Shown: piece after piece, positions 7,676-18,666 of the stretch
Numbering within the stretch: the stretch's first letter is position 1
How the letters are laid out: the number at the start of each line of letters is the position of its first letter
Origin: Clostridiales bacterium
GTDB taxonomy: Bacteria > Bacillota > Clostridia > Lachnospirales > CAG-274
Reading direction: 5' to 3'
Length of the DNA: 40,042 nucleotides
Assembly (NCBI GenBank): GCA_021201395.1
Contig: JAJQFB010000009.1
Location: forward strand, 1-40,042
Notes under the pieces: generated by a model
The model's database searches: none
Told to the model about the DNA's origin: nothing
What the model saw: only the letters and a program-made list of their open reading frames with translations
Made by a program: the position numbers and the translations under genes

Positions 7676-9021
7676 TCTGTCTCGCTGCCGCTTTCTTCTC
7701 CGATTAGGTCGTAATCGGAAAATGAGGTTACAAGTACCTTTGTATAGTCCCCCGACAACAGCTCCCTGTCGGATTTAAAAAATACATAGCCGTCTATTTC
7801 ATAACAGTCACGGTAGCTTCTTCCTATATATATGTTTTCCTCGCCGCTTAGGCGTCCCTCAACTATAACCTTAAGGGTTCGGCCTGTGAAGCCTCTGCAT
7901 ATTGTTTTGGAAATTTCCTGCTGAAGCTCCAAAATTTCTCTTTTTCTTCTCGCTTTTGTCTTGTGGTGAACCTGACCGAGCATTTTCGCCGCCGGGGTTC
8001 CGTCCTCTCTTGAATATTCAAAAACTCCCAGCCTGTCAAAGGAAGCCTTTTCTATAAAGTCCTTAAGCTCCTGAAAATTTTCCTCCGTTTCTCCGGGGAA
8101 GCCTACAATAAGAGTTGTTCTTAAGCAAATATCGGGAACCGCCGCTCTCAGCTTCTCTATTACACCGAAAAGCTCCTCCCTGCGGCTTTTTCTACCCATT
8201 TTCTTAAGAATCTCATCGGAAGCGTGCTGTATGGGCATATCCAGATAATGGCATACTTTGGGATTTTGTGCAATCTCAAGTATAAGCTCATCTGTTATAT
8301 TTTCAGGATAGGCATAGAGTATCCTTATCCAAACAAGACCCTCTATTTCAGACAGCCTCTTAAGAAGCTCGGGAAGCCGCTGTTCTCCGTAAAGGTCTTT
8401 TCCGTAGAGGGTAGTGTCCTGGGCTACCAAAATAAGCTCTGTTACTCCTTTCCCCGCAAGCAGCTCCGCCTCTTCAACAAGGCTTTCCATAGTCCTGCTT
8501 CTGTATTTTCCCCTTAAAGAGGGAATCGTACAGTAGGTGCAGTGTGCATCGCACCCCTCGGCAATCTTAAGATAGGCATAGCCCCCGAGAGTTGTCATCA
8601 TTCTAAGCTTAGAAAGACTTTCGTCAAGCCTTGCATTTTTGTCGGTTATTTTGAGGGCTCTTTCCTGCCCCCGGGTTAAGGCCTTTATAACCTCTCCTAT
8701 GCTTCCGAAGTCAGCCGTTCCCACAACGGCGTCAACCTCGGGAAGCTGTTTAAATATTTCGTTTTTGTATCTCTGAGCCATACAGCCTGTAACGATTATT
8801 GCCTTAAGAGAGCCTGTTTCTTTATATTCAGCAACACGGAGGATATTGTCTATAGCCTCCCTGTTTGCGTCCATAATAAAGCCGCAGCTGTTTACGATTA
8901 TAATGTCGGCTTCCTCCTCGTTTTCCGTTATAATATAGCCCTCTTTGTTTATAAGACCAAGCATAATCTCGGAATCCACAAGGTTTTTGTCGCAGCCCAG
9001 TGAGATAAAAGATATTTTCAT
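7666..9021 (-). CDS. rimO: Ribosomal protein S12 methylthiotransferase
   Basis: A 451-residue radical SAM enzyme that methylthiolates the conserved aspartate of ribosomal protein S12. The N-terminal UPF0004 domain carries the three cysteines of the auxiliary iron-sulfur cluster (Cys10, Cys46, Cys80), the radical SAM motif is CDAHCTYC (Cys157, Cys161, Cys164), and the C-terminal TRAM domain ends the protein. The opening MKISFISLGCDKNLVDSE distinguishes RimO from the tRNA enzyme MiaB. The ATG at 9021 with AGGTGAT upstream is used; an open frame continues to 9135 but lies inside fhs and has no homology. It starts 11 bases after the fhs stop. Confidence 0.95.
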   Translation of the reverse strand: MKISFISLGCDKNLVDSEIMLGLINKEGYIITENEEEADIIIVNSCGFIMDANREAIDNILRVAEYKETGSLKAIIVTGCMAQRYKNEIFKQLPEVDAVVGTADFGSIGEVIKALTRGQERALKITDKNARLDESLSKLRMMTTLGGYAYLKIAEGCDAHCTYCTIPSLRGKYRSRTMESLVEEAELLAGKGVTELILVAQDTTLYGKDLYGEQRLPELLKRLSEIEGLVWIRILYAYPENITDELILEIAQNPKVCHYLDMPIQHASDEILKKMGRKSRREELFGVIEKLRAAVPDICLRTTLIVGFPGETEENFQELKDFIEKASFDRLGVFEYSREDGTPAAKMLGQVHHKTKARRKREILELQQEISKTICRGFTGRTLKVIVEGRLSGEENIYIGRSYRDCYEIDGYVFFKSDRELLSGDYTKVLVTSFSDYDLIGEESGSETEGY

Positions 9022-9032
9022 AATATCACCTG

Positions 9033-10706
9033 TTAAAACAAGCTCGTTATTTCTCCCTTTTCGTTTACGTCTATATTTTCGGCCGCCGGCCTTTTGGGAA
9101 GCCCCGGCATAGTCATAACGTCCCCTGCAAGGCAAACCGCAAAACCTGCCCCGGCGGATATTGTTACGCTCTTTATGCTGATTCTGAAGCTTTTCGGTCT
9201 GCCCAAAAGAGAGGGGTTATCCGAAAGGGAATATTGCGTTTTTGCGATACATACTGGGACATTTCTGTAGCCAATGGCCTCAATTTTCGCTATGTCTTTC
9301 TTAGCCTTAGGCAGGAAATCAACTCCCTCGGCGCCGTAAATTTCCTTTGCTATTATTTCAATCTTTTCAGCTATAGGCAGATTTGCATCATAAAGGGGTG
9401 CAAAATGGCTTTCTTTTGTTTCCAAAACCTCTAAGACCTTTTTGCCTAAGTCGGTTCCGCCGTCTCCGCCCTTTGCCCAAACCTCGGATATGGCAAAGTC
9501 GGCTCCCATTTCCTTACAGCGGTTTTCAATGTAGTCCGTTTCCTCCGCCGTATCGGCTGTAAAGGCGTTTAAAGTAACAACAACGGGAACACCGTATTTA
9601 TGAAGGTTTTCAATGTGCTTTTCGAGGTTTACAAAGCCTTTCTTTACGGCCTCAAGGTTGGGGGTACTCAAATCGGCTTTTGCAGCGCCGCCGTTATATT
9701 TAAGGGAACGGACGGTAGCCACCAAAACAACACAGTCCGGCTTAAGCCCTGCAAAACGGCACTTTATGTCAAAGAATTTTTCGGCTCCCAAATCGGCGCC
9801 GAAGCCTGCCTCGGTTATTGCTATATCCGAAAGGCCCATAGCTATTTTTGTGGCCTTTACGGAGTTGCAGCCGTGGGCGATATTGGCAAAGGGGCCGCCG
9901 TGTATAACCGCCGGGGTATGTTCAAGAGTCTGAACAAGGTTGGGCTTTAGGGCATCCTTAAGAAGGGCTGTCATAGCTCCCTCTGCCTTAAGGTCTCCTG
10001 CTGTAACGGGTTCTCCCTCGTAGTTATAGCCTACGATTATCCTTGCAAGCCTTTCCTTAAGGTCTGAAATACTCTCCGCAAGACACATAACCGCCATAAT
10101 TTCCGAAGCCACCGTAATTTGGAAGCTGTCCTGCCTTACTACTCCGTCTGTTTTCGCTCCGAGACCTACGACAATGCTTCTTAAGGCTCTGTCGTTCATA
10201 TCAAGAGCCCTTTTCCATGTTATTGTTTTCGGGTCAATTTTAAGCTCGTTGCCCTGTTGGAGGTGGTTGTCAAGCATAGCGGAGAGGAGGTTGTTTGCCG
10301 TCGTCATAGCGTGTATATCTCCCGTAAAGTGGAGGTTAATGTCCTCCATAGGAACAACCTGGGCATAGCCGCCTCCTGCCGCACCTCCCTTTATACCCAT
10401 GCAGGGGCCTAAGGAGGGCTCCCTTAAAGCTACCATGGTTCTCTTTCCGAGTTTGTTTAAGCCCTGGGCAAGACCTATGGTTGTGGTTGTTTTTCCCTCT
10501 CCGGCAGGAGCGGGGTTAATAGCCGTTACCAAAACAAGCTTTCCCTTTTTGCCGCTTTTTAAAACACTGTTGTATAATTCATCTGAGAGCTTTGCCTTAT
10601 ATTTTCCGTAAAGCTCCAAATCATCGGGGCTTATGCCGAAAGCTTCGGCAATCTTTGTTGCGGGGTAAAGTGTTGCTTCCTGAGCAATTTGTATATCGGT
10701 TTTCAT
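9033..10706 (-). CDS. fhs: Formate-tetrahydrofolate ligase
   Basis: A 557-residue cytoplasmic enzyme that condenses formate with tetrahydrofolate using ATP, giving 10-formyl-THF for purine synthesis and, in acetogens, the methyl branch of the Wood-Ljungdahl pathway. The ATP-binding loop [12 protein letters not shown] lies at residues 65-76, followed by [20 protein letters not shown] and, in the middle, [14 protein letters not shown]. Length is typical. The start has a strong AGGAGGA site; it begins 13 bases after the ftsK stop and ends 11 bases before rimO, so these genes are probably cotranscribed. Whether the organism is acetogenic cannot be judged here. Confidence 0.97.
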   Translation of the reverse strand: MKTDIQIAQEATLYPATKIAEAFGISPDDLELYGKYKAKLSDELYNSVLKSGKKGKLVLVTAINPAPAGEGKTTTTIGLAQGLNKLGKRTMVALREPSLGPCMGIKGGAAGGGYAQVVPMEDINLHFTGDIHAMTTANNLLSAMLDNHLQQGNELKIDPKTITWKRALDMNDRALRSIVVGLGAKTDGVVRQDSFQITVASEIMAVMCLAESISDLKERLARIIVGYNYEGEPVTAGDLKAEGAMTALLKDALKPNLVQTLEHTPAVIHGGPFANIAHGCNSVKATKIAMGLSDIAITEAGFGADLGAEKFFDIKCRFAGLKPDCVVLVATVRSLKYNGGAAKADLSTPNLEAVKKGFVNLEKHIENLHKYGVPVVVTLNAFTADTAEETDYIENRCKEMGADFAISEVWAKGGDGGTDLGKKVLEVLETKESHFAPLYDANLPIAEKIEIIAKEIYGAEGVDFLPKAKKDIAKIEAIGYRNVPVCIAKTQYSLSDNPSLLGRPKSFRISIKSVTISAGAGFAVCLAGDVMTMPGLPKRPAAENIDVNEKGEITSLF

Positions 10707-10719
10707 TTGTATGTTCCTC

Positions 10720-13700
10720 CTATATGTAGTCCCGTTGTCTTTGGGAATACTCCTGCCATTCTTCTCTGTCCATAAATACGGCTCTGGGTTTGGAGCCGTT
10801 TTCGGGGCCTACTATTCCTCTTTCCTCTAATTCATCGATTATCCTTGCTGCTCTGTTATAGCCTATCTGGAACTGCCTTTGAACCAAAGAGGTAGAGGCC
10901 TTTTTGCTTTTAACCACATAGGCGATAACATCGTTTATAAGCTCGTCGCTGCCCTTTTTGGGGCTGTGGCCGCCGCTTATATCCGCTTCCTCCATACTTT
11001 CGGGGTTTTCTATGCTTTCCATAATGGCTCTGTCATAGTTGGGCTCGTCTGTCTTTATGTGGTCTACTATTTTCTTTATTTCCTCGTTGCTTATGAAAGC
11101 CCCCTGAACTCTCAGGCTTCTTTCCATTTCAACGGTCTTAAGGAGCATATCTCCCTTTCCTATAAGCTTTTCCGCTCCCGACTCGTCAAGAATAATTCTT
11201 GAGTTTATGGCTTGGGCTACGGAGAAAGCTATTCTTGAGGGAATATTGCTCTTTATAACTCCCGTGATAACGTCGGATGAGGGACGCTGTGTAGCAACGA
11301 TAAGGTGAATACCCGCCGCTCTGGCAAGCTGTGTCAGTCTTTGAATATGACCCTCAACTTCTTTCTTTGCCACAAGCATAAGATCCGCAAGCTCGTCTAT
11401 TATAATTACTATTTTATATAAGGGTGTTTCTCCCTCTTTCCTTAAATAATCGTTATATTCGTCAAGGTTTCTTACTCCCACGTCGGCGCAGAGCTTATAC
11501 CGCCACATCATCTCCGTACAGGCCCAGTTAAGAGCCGCCGAGGCTTTATGGGGGTCGGTAACAACGGGAATAAGAAGGTGGGGTATGCCGTTATATACAT
11601 TCAGCTCAACCATCTTAGGGTCAACCATTATAAGCCTTATTTCATCGGGTGTGGCCTTATATAAGAGGCAGTTTATAAGGGTATTTATACACACCGATTT
11701 ACCTGAGTTTGTGGCTCCCGCTATGAGAAAATGGGGGGCTTTGGCGATGTCCCTGACTATAACATTTCCGGCTACGTCCTTTCCCAAGCCGAAAGTCAGG
11801 TTGGACTTTGAAGCCTGAAACTTCTTAGAGGCCACAATCTCCGAAAAATAAACCACAGAGGGGTTTTCGTTGGGTATTTCTATGCCTACGGCGGTTTTTC
11901 CAGGGATAGGCGCCTCTATTATAATATTCTTCGCCGCCAGACGCATAGCCAAATCCCTGTCAAGGTTCGCTATGCTTCTGACCTTTGTTCCCACCGCAGG
12001 CACAAGCTCATATCTTGTAACCGTAGGCCCCTGACTTACCTCCACAACAGTAGCCTCAACCTTAAAACTTCTTAAGGTATCCTCCAAAATATGGGAGTTT
12101 TTAACAAGCTCTTCCCTGTTGTCGGTTTTTAAAAGGTCGGGATTTTTGTTTAAAAAGCTTAACTTCGGGAAGCTGTAGTCGGCCTTTTTTGCCTGAATCC
12201 TGTTTACGGTTGCGGCATCGGCCTCTATAACCTTAACATTCTCCTTTGACGTAGCCTTATAAGCCTCGCCCGGGCTTTCCCACGGGGGTATGTCACTCGG
12301 CGGCTTTTCTTCTATGTCTTTACGGTCTTTCCGTCCTTCCCGTTCTTCCTTTTGCTCTTCTTTGTAATCCTCTTCAAAATCACCAGAAGCCTCTGTTTTT
12401 TCCTTGAAAGCTTCATTCTGCTGTTCGGAAACTTCATCTTCAACGTAATCTCCGTTGAAAGCTTCGTTATCAGGCTCAGTAGGCTCTACAGGCTCTATGT
12501 CTATAAGGCTGTGTCCCCTGCTGTTTATAACTATATCGGGTGCTTTAGGTTCTTCATAAGCGGAAGCCTCTCCGATTTCCTCTTCCTCTTCGTATAATTC
12601 TTCGTTATATAATTCTTCGTCATATAATTCCTCTGAGTTGTCATATTCTTCATATTCCGCCTCAGAGGCTCGGCCTTTGTTCTTGCTTCTTAAAAATTCC
12701 GGAACATATTCGGAGCCTCCGTTTCGGCGGCTCTGCTTTTCATTTTTGAGAAAAGAGGGCAGAGCCGAGGGCTCCTTTTCTACGGGGGGAAGCTTGTAAT
12801 TTGAAAGGTCCTCCCCTGTATAGGCTCCCTTTTTAACTCTCTTTGGCATAAGGTCCGGTCTTTCTTTTCTTTCGCCATCGTCCTTATTTTCTTTAAGATT
12901 TATAAACTTAGCGTCTTTATAGCTCTTCTCCCTCCGAAGCTTTTCATAATAGTCCTCATCATTTTGAACCGCCGGGGCAGACTTCTGCTTTTTCTGTCTT
13001 GAAGCAGCTTTTTTCTTGGGTTCGGGCTCTTCATACTCCTCATATTCTTCATACCCGTCATCATAGCCCTCATAATCTTCATAGTCATCGTAGTCATCAT
13101 ATTCATCGGCATATTTTTTTGAATACATACCTCCCATAAGGGTTTCCGTAAAGAAGCGGCCTATGCCGGAGAATATTCTGAATATGCTTTTGCCCGAAAT
13201 CAAAACAATAAGGGCTGCCGTTAGGGTTAAGAAAATTATAACGGAGCCTGTTTTCTTAAACATAACAAGGCTTCCGCCGCCGAAGAAGCCGCCTATAAGG
13301 CCGCCGCCTGTATAGTCTGTGTCTGTAAAGCCGCCTAATATGGCCTCCGCCGAAAAACCGTTATCGGCATCGTAAAGCAAAATATGCAGAAGAGAAATCA
13401 AAACGCAGAACAACAGCCAGCACAAAACCGCCTTATAGCGTATTTTCCCCCTGTCTTTCGTCATAAAAAAGCCTATTACCGCAAGAATAACCCCAAAGGG
13501 TAATATATAGGCTCCCGTGCCGAAAAGACCCTTTAAAACCTCAAGAACAATTCTCCCGAACATGGATTCCGAGGCAAAGAATATGCTGAAAATTATAAGC
13601 GCCGAAAAACCGGCCGCTATTATACACAAGGCCTCAACAGCCGCCGGACTGAGCTGCTTTTTAGGTTCGGCCTTAGGTGTCTGATTATTTTGATTAGTCT

Positions 13701-13830
13701 GTTTTGATGTATTTGTTTTATTGTTGTTTTTTGCGGCGGTTTTTTTAGAGGAGTTTCCGTTTTTTTTGGACGTTTGCTTTTTAGCCGCCGTCTTAGCCCC
13801 TGTTTTTGCCGCCGTTTTCTTTTGCGCCAC
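10720..13830 (-). CDS. DNA translocase FtsK/SpoIIIE
   Basis: A 1036-residue membrane-anchored motor that pumps chromosomal DNA through the division or sporulation septum. The order is: an unusual Lys/Ala/Asn/Gln-rich basic N-terminus (about 55 residues), four predicted membrane helices (about 65-215), a long acidic linker (about 220-560) with Tyr/Asp/Glu repeats, the RecA-like motor with Walker A GATNSGKS (about 705-712) and Walker [11 protein letters not shown], then the C-terminal gamma winged-helix domain (about 970-1030; [18 protein letters not shown]) that reads orienting DNA sequences. GTG at 13830 is preferred to GTG at 13839, which abuts the AAGG ribosome site. As apparently the only copy in this window it could serve both division and sporulation; the name FtsK versus SpoIIIE is unresolved. 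Confidence 0.94.
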   Translation of the reverse strand: MAQKKTAAKTGAKTAAKKQTSKKNGNSSKKTAAKNNNKTNTSKQTNQNNQTPKAEPKKQLSPAAVEALCIIAAGFSALIIFSIFFASESMFGRIVLEVLKGLFGTGAYILPFGVILAVIGFFMTKDRGKIRYKAVLCWLLFCVLISLLHILLYDADNGFSAEAILGGFTDTDYTGGGLIGGFFGGGSLVMFKKTGSVIIFLTLTAALIVLISGKSIFRIFSGIGRFFTETLMGGMYSKKYADEYDDYDDYEDYEGYDDGYEEYEEYEEPEPKKKAASRQKKQKSAPAVQNDEDYYEKLRREKSYKDAKFINLKENKDDGERKERPDLMPKRVKKGAYTGEDLSNYKLPPVEKEPSALPSFLKNEKQSRRNGGSEYVPEFLRSKNKGRASEAEYEEYDNSEELYDEELYNEELYEEEEEIGEASAYEEPKAPDIVINSRGHSLIDIEPVEPTEPDNEAFNGDYVEDEVSEQQNEAFKEKTEASGDFEEDYKEEQKEEREGRKDRKDIEEKPPSDIPPWESPGEAYKATSKENVKVIEADAATVNRIQAKKADYSFPKLSFLNKNPDLLKTDNREELVKNSHILEDTLRSFKVEATVVEVSQGPTVTRYELVPAVGTKVRSIANLDRDLAMRLAAKNIIIEAPIPGKTAVGIEIPNENPSVVYFSEIVASKKFQASKSNLTFGLGKDVAGNVIVRDIAKAPHFLIAGATNSGKSVCINTLINCLLYKATPDEIRLIMVDPKMVELNVYNGIPHLLIPVVTDPHKASAALNWACTEMMWRYKLCADVGVRNLDEYNDYLRKEGETPLYKIVIIIDELADLMLVAKKEVEGHIQRLTQLARAAGIHLIVATQRPSSDVITGVIKSNIPSRIAFSVAQAINSRIILDESGAEKLIGKGDMLLKTVEMERSLRVQGAFISNEEIKKIVDHIKTDEPNYDRAIMESIENPESMEEADISGGHSPKKGSDELINDVIAYVVKSKKASTSLVQRQFQIGYNRAARIIDELEERGIVGPENGSKPRAVFMDREEWQEYSQRQRDYI

Positions 13831-13874
13831 ACTTATCACCCTTATCTTTTAGCCCTGTCTTGCAATCAAATTAT

Positions 13875-13883
13875 ATTATACCA
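13875..13883 (-). promoter_or_regulatory. Extended -10 promoter of the ftsK-fhs-rimO-pgsA-ctp operon
   Basis: On the minus strand TGG-TATAAT (13883-13875) follows a run of seven A residues. No good -35 is seen, but TGn-TATAAT is an extended -10. The same 20-base stretch from the A-run through the -10 recurs at the promoter of the DUF1385 gene. Confidence 0.6.
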
Positions 13884-13973
13884 TTTTTTTCAAATTTGTA
13901 TAGGTTTATAATTATTAAAATTTCGGAAAACTTCTTTAATCTTGTAAATAATACCCTGTTTTCAAATGATAAA

Positions 13974-14007
13974 ACGGAACCGCTGCTGTTATATACTTCG
14001 GTTCCGT
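13974..14007 (-). terminator. Rho-independent terminator of gltX
   Basis: ACGGAACCG (13974-13982) pairs with CGGTTCCGT (13999-14007). On the minus strand the stem is followed by TTTTATC, 20 bases downstream of the gltX stop. Confidence 0.8.
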
Positions 14008-14027
14008 ATAATATTTGTTTCTGTTAA

Positions 14028-15461
14028 TCAGCTTTCCAAAAGCTTGATGCCCTCTTTAAGCCTCCTTAGGGATTCTTCCTTTCCCAAAAGAACGCAAAGC
14101 TCCGTGGCTCCGCAGGGAGTGGTGGGCTTGCCGGAGAGAGCCGTTCTTACAGGCCATAGTATCTGACCGTTTTTAAGGTTGTTTTCTTTAGCCGTATTTA
14201 CCATAAGAGCATAAAGGCTGTCGTTGTCCCAGTCCTCCGCCTTTTCAAGAACGGGAATTATAAGCTTAAGAAAATCAAGAGAATTTTCCGTATTTGTTTT
14301 CATCTTCTTATGATTATAAAGGCTCTTGTCATATTCGGGAAGCTCATCTATAAAATCTATAAGCGCCGGTATGTCGTAAACCGTGGAAATCCTGGTTTTT
14401 ACCATTTGAGCGGCCATCTTAAGGTCAATGCCCTCTGTTTTAACAGCTTCTTTTAAAACAGGCTCCGCCATTTCATAAAACTCGTCAAAATTCTGAGCCT
14501 TAATATATTCTCCGTTCATCCATTTAAGCTTTTCGGGGTCGAAAATAGCCGGAGATTTTGAAATGCCCTTAACGTCAAATATTTCTATAAGCTCGTCTAT
14601 GGAGAAAATTTCCCTGTTTTCAGAGGGGGACCAGCCCAGAAGTGTTATATAGTTTACAATAGCCTTAGGCAGATAGCCCTTTGCCACAAGGTCTTGAAAA
14701 GAGGCATCGCCGTTTCTCTTTGAAAGCTTTGTGTGCTGATCTTTCATAACGGGAGCTACGTGTATATAGGTGGGAATATCCCAGCCGAAAGCCTCGTAGA
14801 GCGGGTTGTATTTAGGCGTAGATGACAGATATTCATTTCCTCTTATAACGTGGGTTATGTTCATAAGGTGGTCGTCTATGACATTTGCAAAATTGTATGT
14901 GGGAAGTCCGTCTGATTTAATTAAAATCTGATCCTCCATATCCTCATTGTTTACCGTAACATCTCCGTAAACCTCATCGTGGAATGTTGTGGAGCCGTCC
15001 CTTATTTTCTGACGGATAACAAAAGGAATACCGTTTTTAAGATTTTTTTCAATTTCTTCCTTTGAAAGAGAAAGACAGTGCCTGTCATATTTAACACCGG
15101 TTTCCCCTTCCAAGCGAAGCCCCTCAAGCCTTTCTTTGGTACAGAAGCAGTAGTAGGCCTCTCCCTTTTCAACAAGCTCAAGGGCATATTTCATATAGTC
15201 GTTTTTCCTCTCGGACTGTATATAGGGACCGTAGTCTCCCCCTATGTCGGGACCCTCGTCGTGCTTCATACCTGCCATTTCAAGGGTTTTGTATATAATA
15301 TCAACCGCACCCTCAACGTATCGTTCCCGGTCCGTATCCTCTATTCTGAGTATGAATTTTCCGCCGCCGTGTTTGGCGATAAAATATTCATACAGCGCCG
15401 TTCTTAAATTTCCTATGTGCATATAGCCCGTGGGGCTTGGGGCAAATCTTGTTCTTATCAT
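14028..15461 (-). CDS. gltX: Glutamyl-tRNA synthetase
   Basis: A 477-residue class I aminoacyl-tRNA synthetase that charges tRNA with glutamate. [20 protein letters not shown] contains the HIGH-type ATP motif, KLSKRNG is the KMSKS-type loop, and [17 protein letters not shown] is the GluRS glutamate-binding region. The C-terminal helical anticodon-binding domain is present and length is normal. In organisms without GlnRS the enzyme also charges tRNA-Gln for later amidation; which specificity applies is not decidable here. It starts 13 bases after a small membrane-protein gene, with AAGGAG as ribosome site, and shares that gene's promoter at 16050-16078. Confidence 0.95.
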   Translation of the reverse strand: MIRTRFAPSPTGYMHIGNLRTALYEYFIAKHGGGKFILRIEDTDRERYVEGAVDIIYKTLEMAGMKHDEGPDIGGDYGPYIQSERKNDYMKYALELVEKGEAYYCFCTKERLEGLRLEGETGVKYDRHCLSLSKEEIEKNLKNGIPFVIRQKIRDGSTTFHDEVYGDVTVNNEDMEDQILIKSDGLPTYNFANVIDDHLMNITHVIRGNEYLSSTPKYNPLYEAFGWDIPTYIHVAPVMKDQHTKLSKRNGDASFQDLVAKGYLPKAIVNYITLLGWSPSENREIFSIDELIEIFDVKGISKSPAIFDPEKLKWMNGEYIKAQNFDEFYEMAEPVLKEAVKTEGIDLKMAAQMVKTRISTVYDIPALIDFIDELPEYDKSLYNHKKMKTNTENSLDFLKLIIPVLEKAEDWDNDSLYALMVNTAKENNLKNGQILWPVRTALSGKPTTPCGATELCVLLGKEESLRRLKEGIKLLES

Positions 15462-15474
15462 TTTTCACAGCTCC

Positions 15475-16014
15475 TTAATAGTATTTGTCCAAATCAATAT
15501 ATGAAATCTGTTCCTTTATGGTTTTCATTTCCGTCTGGGCGTCTGTAATGGCCGCTATTTCCTCGTCATAGTTAAGCCACTGGCCGCCGTTTAAGGCCAC
15601 TTCCTGACGTTTCATATTTATGGTATAGTAAAGGCTTGTCAGAGAATAGTCAAGTATGCCGTCTACGAGATAATACTGCTGTAAAATATCACTTTCAAGC
15701 ATAGCGTTCTCATACTGAGTGTTTATGTTGTCTATATACTCCCGGTCTGCGTCTACACTTTCCAAAGTTTCTATACAGATGTTTTTTGAAGCTTCCATAC
15801 TCTCCTGAAGCCAGGCTACATATTCCTCTCTGTAGCCTGCGGCCTCCTGTCTTAAGTAAATATACATACCCACGGCGACACAGGCAAGCAGCAAAAGCAA
15901 AACACTGCTCAATATACAGTAATACTTAAGCCTCTCTCTCTTTTCGGGATCAATTCTTCTTGTTTTTCTTCGCCTTTTGGTCTTAGTCTTAGCTCTGTCT
16001 TTATCCTTTTTCAT
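15475..16014 (-). CDS. Hypothetical single-pass membrane protein
   Basis: A 179-residue protein with no family I recognise. The first 28 residues are strongly basic (KKDKDRAKTKTKRRRKTRR), residues about 31-53 form one hydrophobic helix (ILSSVLLLLLACVAVGMYIY), and the rest is acidic and helical with a coiled-coil look, rich in Glu, Gln and Asn and ending near YIDLDKYY. A positive-inside orientation would place the C-terminal part outside the cell. The start at 16014 is fixed by AAGGAGG five bases upstream; the frame is open to 16059 but without a ribosome site. It is cotranscribed with gltX. Function is unknown. Confidence 0.75.
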   Translation of the reverse strand: MKKDKDRAKTKTKRRRKTRRIDPEKRERLKYYCILSSVLLLLLACVAVGMYIYLRQEAAGYREEYVAWLQESMEASKNICIETLESVDADREYIDNINTQYENAMLESDILQQYYLVDGILDYSLTSLYYTINMKRQEVALNGGQWLNYDEEIAAITDAQTEMKTIKEQISYIDLDKYY

Positions 16015-16049
16015 TTTATCCTCCTTAATAAAAACACAATACTGTTTAT

Positions 16050-16078
16050 ATAATATCACCTAAGAGCCGGAAAATCAA
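16050..16078 (-). promoter_or_regulatory. SigA-type promoter of the hypothetical-gltX operon
   Basis: On the minus strand TTGATT (16078-16073), exactly 17 bases, then TATTAT (16055-16050), 36 bases before the start codon at 16014. Confidence 0.7.
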
Positions 16079-16113
16079 TATTATTCCCAAAACAAATTTA
16101 AAAATTCTGCCGA

Positions 16114-16146
16114 AAAAACGGGAGGAGTTACTCCCTGCCCGTTTTT
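16114..16146 (-). terminator. Rho-independent terminator of glgP
   Basis: AAAAACGGG (16114-16122) pairs with CCCGTTTTT (16138-16146), with further GGGAG/CTCC pairing inside. On the minus strand the stem runs into TTTTTT. It lies 25 bases past the glgP stop. Confidence 0.85.
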
Positions 16147-16170
16147 CCGTTTATATTATAAAATTATAGA

Positions 16171-18624
16171 TTAGTCTTCCATTTCAACGTGGATAGGCTT
16201 AAGGTTCCAAATTTCGTCGGCGTACTGCTGTATTGTATGGTCGGAGGAGAATTTGCCGGATTTAGCCGTGTTGAGAATAGCCATTCTTGCCCATTTATCC
16301 TTATCCTTATAGGCCTCGTCTATTCTTTCCTGAGCCTTCTTATAGGCTGCGAAGTCCTTAAGAACGAGATATTCATCGGCTCTGTTGCCGTTGATACCGT
16401 TTAAGAGTGAGTTGTAAAGCTCTCTGTAAAGCTCTGTATTTTCGTTCAGGGTTCCGTTTACAAGGCCGTTCATAACGCCTCTTACGTCAGAGTCCATGTT
16501 GTATACGTCCCAGGGGTTATAGTTGTTCTTAGCGTAGGTATCTATAACCTCGTCTGCCGTAAGACCGAAGATGAATATGTTTTCGTCGCCTACTTCTTCC
16601 CTCATTTCCACGTTTGCACCGTCAAGGGTACCTACAGTAAGGGCGCCGTTAAGCATAAGCTTCATATTGCCCGTGCCTGAAGCCTCCTTGCTGGCTGTGG
16701 AAATCTGCTCGGAAACGTCCGCTGCGGGAATAAGCTTTTCCGCCAGGGATACTCTGTAGTTTTCGCAGAAAACAACCTTTATTTTTCCGTTTATGGCCGG
16801 GTCGTTGTTTACAACCTCAGCTACATTGTTTATAAGCTTGATTATAAGCTTAGCCCTGTAATAGCCTGCCGCTGATTTAGCCCCGAATATAAATGTTCTG
16901 GGAACAATATCCAAATTGGGATTTGTCTTAATATTGTTATACAGGCTTATAATATGGAGAACATTCAGAAGCTGGCGCTTATATTCGTGAAGTCTCTTAG
17001 CCTGAATATCGAAAATAGAGTCGGGGTCAACGTCAACGCCGTTTGTCTCCTTGAGATAAGCCGCAAGCTTAACCTTGTTGTTACGCTTTATGTCCATAAA
17101 CTTCTGTCTGAATATGGGGTCGTCTGCATAGGGAACAAGCTTCTCAAGCTCCGACAAATCCTTATACCAGCCGTTGCCTATTGTTTCGGTTATAAGAGCG
17201 GCAAGCTCCGGATTGGCGCGGCCTAACCATCTTCTCTGGGTTATGCCGTTTGTCTTGTTGTTGAATTTTTCGGGATATATGTCATAGAAGTCCTTGAGCT
17301 CCTGATGCTTCAAAATTTCAGTATGAAGGGCTGCAACGCCGTTTACCGAATGGGAGCCTACAATAGCAAGCCATGCCATTCTTGTCTGACCGTCGGCAAC
17401 AATAGCCATCTTATGAATCTTGTTTGCGCCGTTTCCGTACTTCTTTATAAGCTCGGCACAGAATCTCCGGTTTATTTCCTCAACGATCATATAAATTCTG
17501 GGAAGCAGACGTGAGAAAAGGTCCGTAGGCCATTTTTCGAGAGCCTCCGACATAATCGTGTGGTTTGTATAAGCACAGGTTCTTGTTGTAATATCCCAGG
17601 CCTGATTCCAGGGTATGTCGTTTTCGTCCACCAACACACGCATAAGCTCCGCTACTGTAACCGCCGGGTGTGTATCGTTTAACTGGAAAACAACCTTTTC
17701 GGGAAGAAGATTGAAATCCGTGTTATGCTCCTTAAAACGGTTGATTGTTCTCTGAACCGTTGCGGAAACGAAGAAATACTGTTGTTTAAGCCTTAACTCC
17801 TTGCCCTCGATGTGGTCGTCGGCGGGGTAAAGAACCTCCGTAAGAACCTTGGCAAGGGTTTCCTCGGCGTTTGCCCTCTGATAATCCCCTGCGTTATAAG
17901 CACGCAGGTCGAACTTGTTTTTAGCCTCTGCGTCCCAAAGTCTTAATGTGTTTACGGTGTTGTTGTCATAACCCACAACAGGGTAGTCATAGGGAACGGC
18001 GATAATAGACTGATAGTTTTCCTGTATAAACTTAACATTTCCATCGCTCTGGGGGATAGCCTTTACGTTTCCGCCGAATTTAACCTCAACGGAGTTTTCG
18101 GGACGTCTTACACCCCAGAAGTCGCCGTCCTGAAGCCAGTTATCGGGATATTCAACCTGATAGCCGTTTTCAATCTTCTGTTCAAATATACCGTAGTGAT
18201 ACCTTATGCCGCAGCCGTAGGCCGGAAGCTCTAAGGTTGAGAGAGAATCGAGGAAACAGGCCGCAAGTCTGCCTAGGCCGCCGTTTCCCAAGCCCGGGTC
18301 TTTTTCTGAATCCTCGAGGAGGTTATAGTCAATGTTAAGTTCCTCAAGAACGTCCTTTACGGTTGTCATAAGCTGCATATTCAGGATAGTGTTTCCCAAG
18401 AAACGTCCCATAAGAAATTCCATTGAGAGGTAGTAAACGATTTTACAGCCTGTTTTGTCATATTTGTCATGGGTAGCTATCCACTTATCGGTTACATAGT
18501 CTCTGATTGTAAAAACAAGAGCCTCATAAATCTGGTGAGGACTGGCCTTGTCTATTTTCTTTCTGGACAGAGTCTTTACGTTTTTGGTAAGCTGTTTTTT
18601 GAATACTTGTTTATCGATGTGCAT
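16171..18624 (-). CDS. glgP: Glycogen/starch/alpha-glucan phosphorylase
   Basis: An 817-residue GT35 enzyme that releases glucose-1-phosphate from alpha-1,4-glucans using phosphate and pyridoxal phosphate. GLGNGGLGRLAACFLDSL is the N-terminal family signature and EASGTGNMKLMLNGALTVGT contains the PLP-binding lysine. Length matches bacterial GlgP/MalP. It follows prfA by 42 bases with AAGGAG before ATG, and no terminator is visible between them, so it may be read from the DUF1385-prmC-prfA operon or from a promoter I could not see. It works naturally with MalQ (223-1851). Native polymer (glycogen versus maltodextrin) is not decidable. Confidence 0.96.
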   Translation of the reverse strand: MHIDKQVFKKQLTKNVKTLSRKKIDKASPHQIYEALVFTIRDYVTDKWIATHDKYDKTGCKIVYYLSMEFLMGRFLGNTILNMQLMTTVKDVLEELNIDYNLLEDSEKDPGLGNGGLGRLAACFLDSLSTLELPAYGCGIRYHYGIFEQKIENGYQVEYPDNWLQDGDFWGVRRPENSVEVKFGGNVKAIPQSDGNVKFIQENYQSIIAVPYDYPVVGYDNNTVNTLRLWDAEAKNKFDLRAYNAGDYQRANAEETLAKVLTEVLYPADDHIEGKELRLKQQYFFVSATVQRTINRFKEHNTDFNLLPEKVVFQLNDTHPAVTVAELMRVLVDENDIPWNQAWDITTRTCAYTNHTIMSEALEKWPTDLFSRLLPRIYMIVEEINRRFCAELIKKYGNGANKIHKMAIVADGQTRMAWLAIVGSHSVNGVAALHTEILKHQELKDFYDIYPEKFNNKTNGITQRRWLGRANPELAALITETIGNGWYKDLSELEKLVPYADDPIFRQKFMDIKRNNKVKLAAYLKETNGVDVDPDSIFDIQAKRLHEYKRQLLNVLHIISLYNNIKTNPNLDIVPRTFIFGAKSAAGYYRAKLIIKLINNVAEVVNNDPAINGKIKVVFCENYRVSLAEKLIPAADVSEQISTASKEASGTGNMKLMLNGALTVGTLDGANVEMREEVGDENIFIFGLTADEVIDTYAKNNYNPWDVYNMDSDVRGVMNGLVNGTLNENTELYRELYNSLLNGINGNRADEYLVLKDFAAYKKAQERIDEAYKDKDKWARMAILNTAKSGKFSSDHTIQQYADEIWNLKPIHVEMED

Positions 18625-18666
18625 TTTTAGTCTCCTTCCCTTGTCATATGGCTTAAAAAGCTTAAG

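Noticed and set aside
9022..9135. Longer N-terminus for RimO
   Set aside because: The upstream frame overlaps the fhs C-terminus, lacks family similarity, and the ATG at 9021 has a proper ribosome site.
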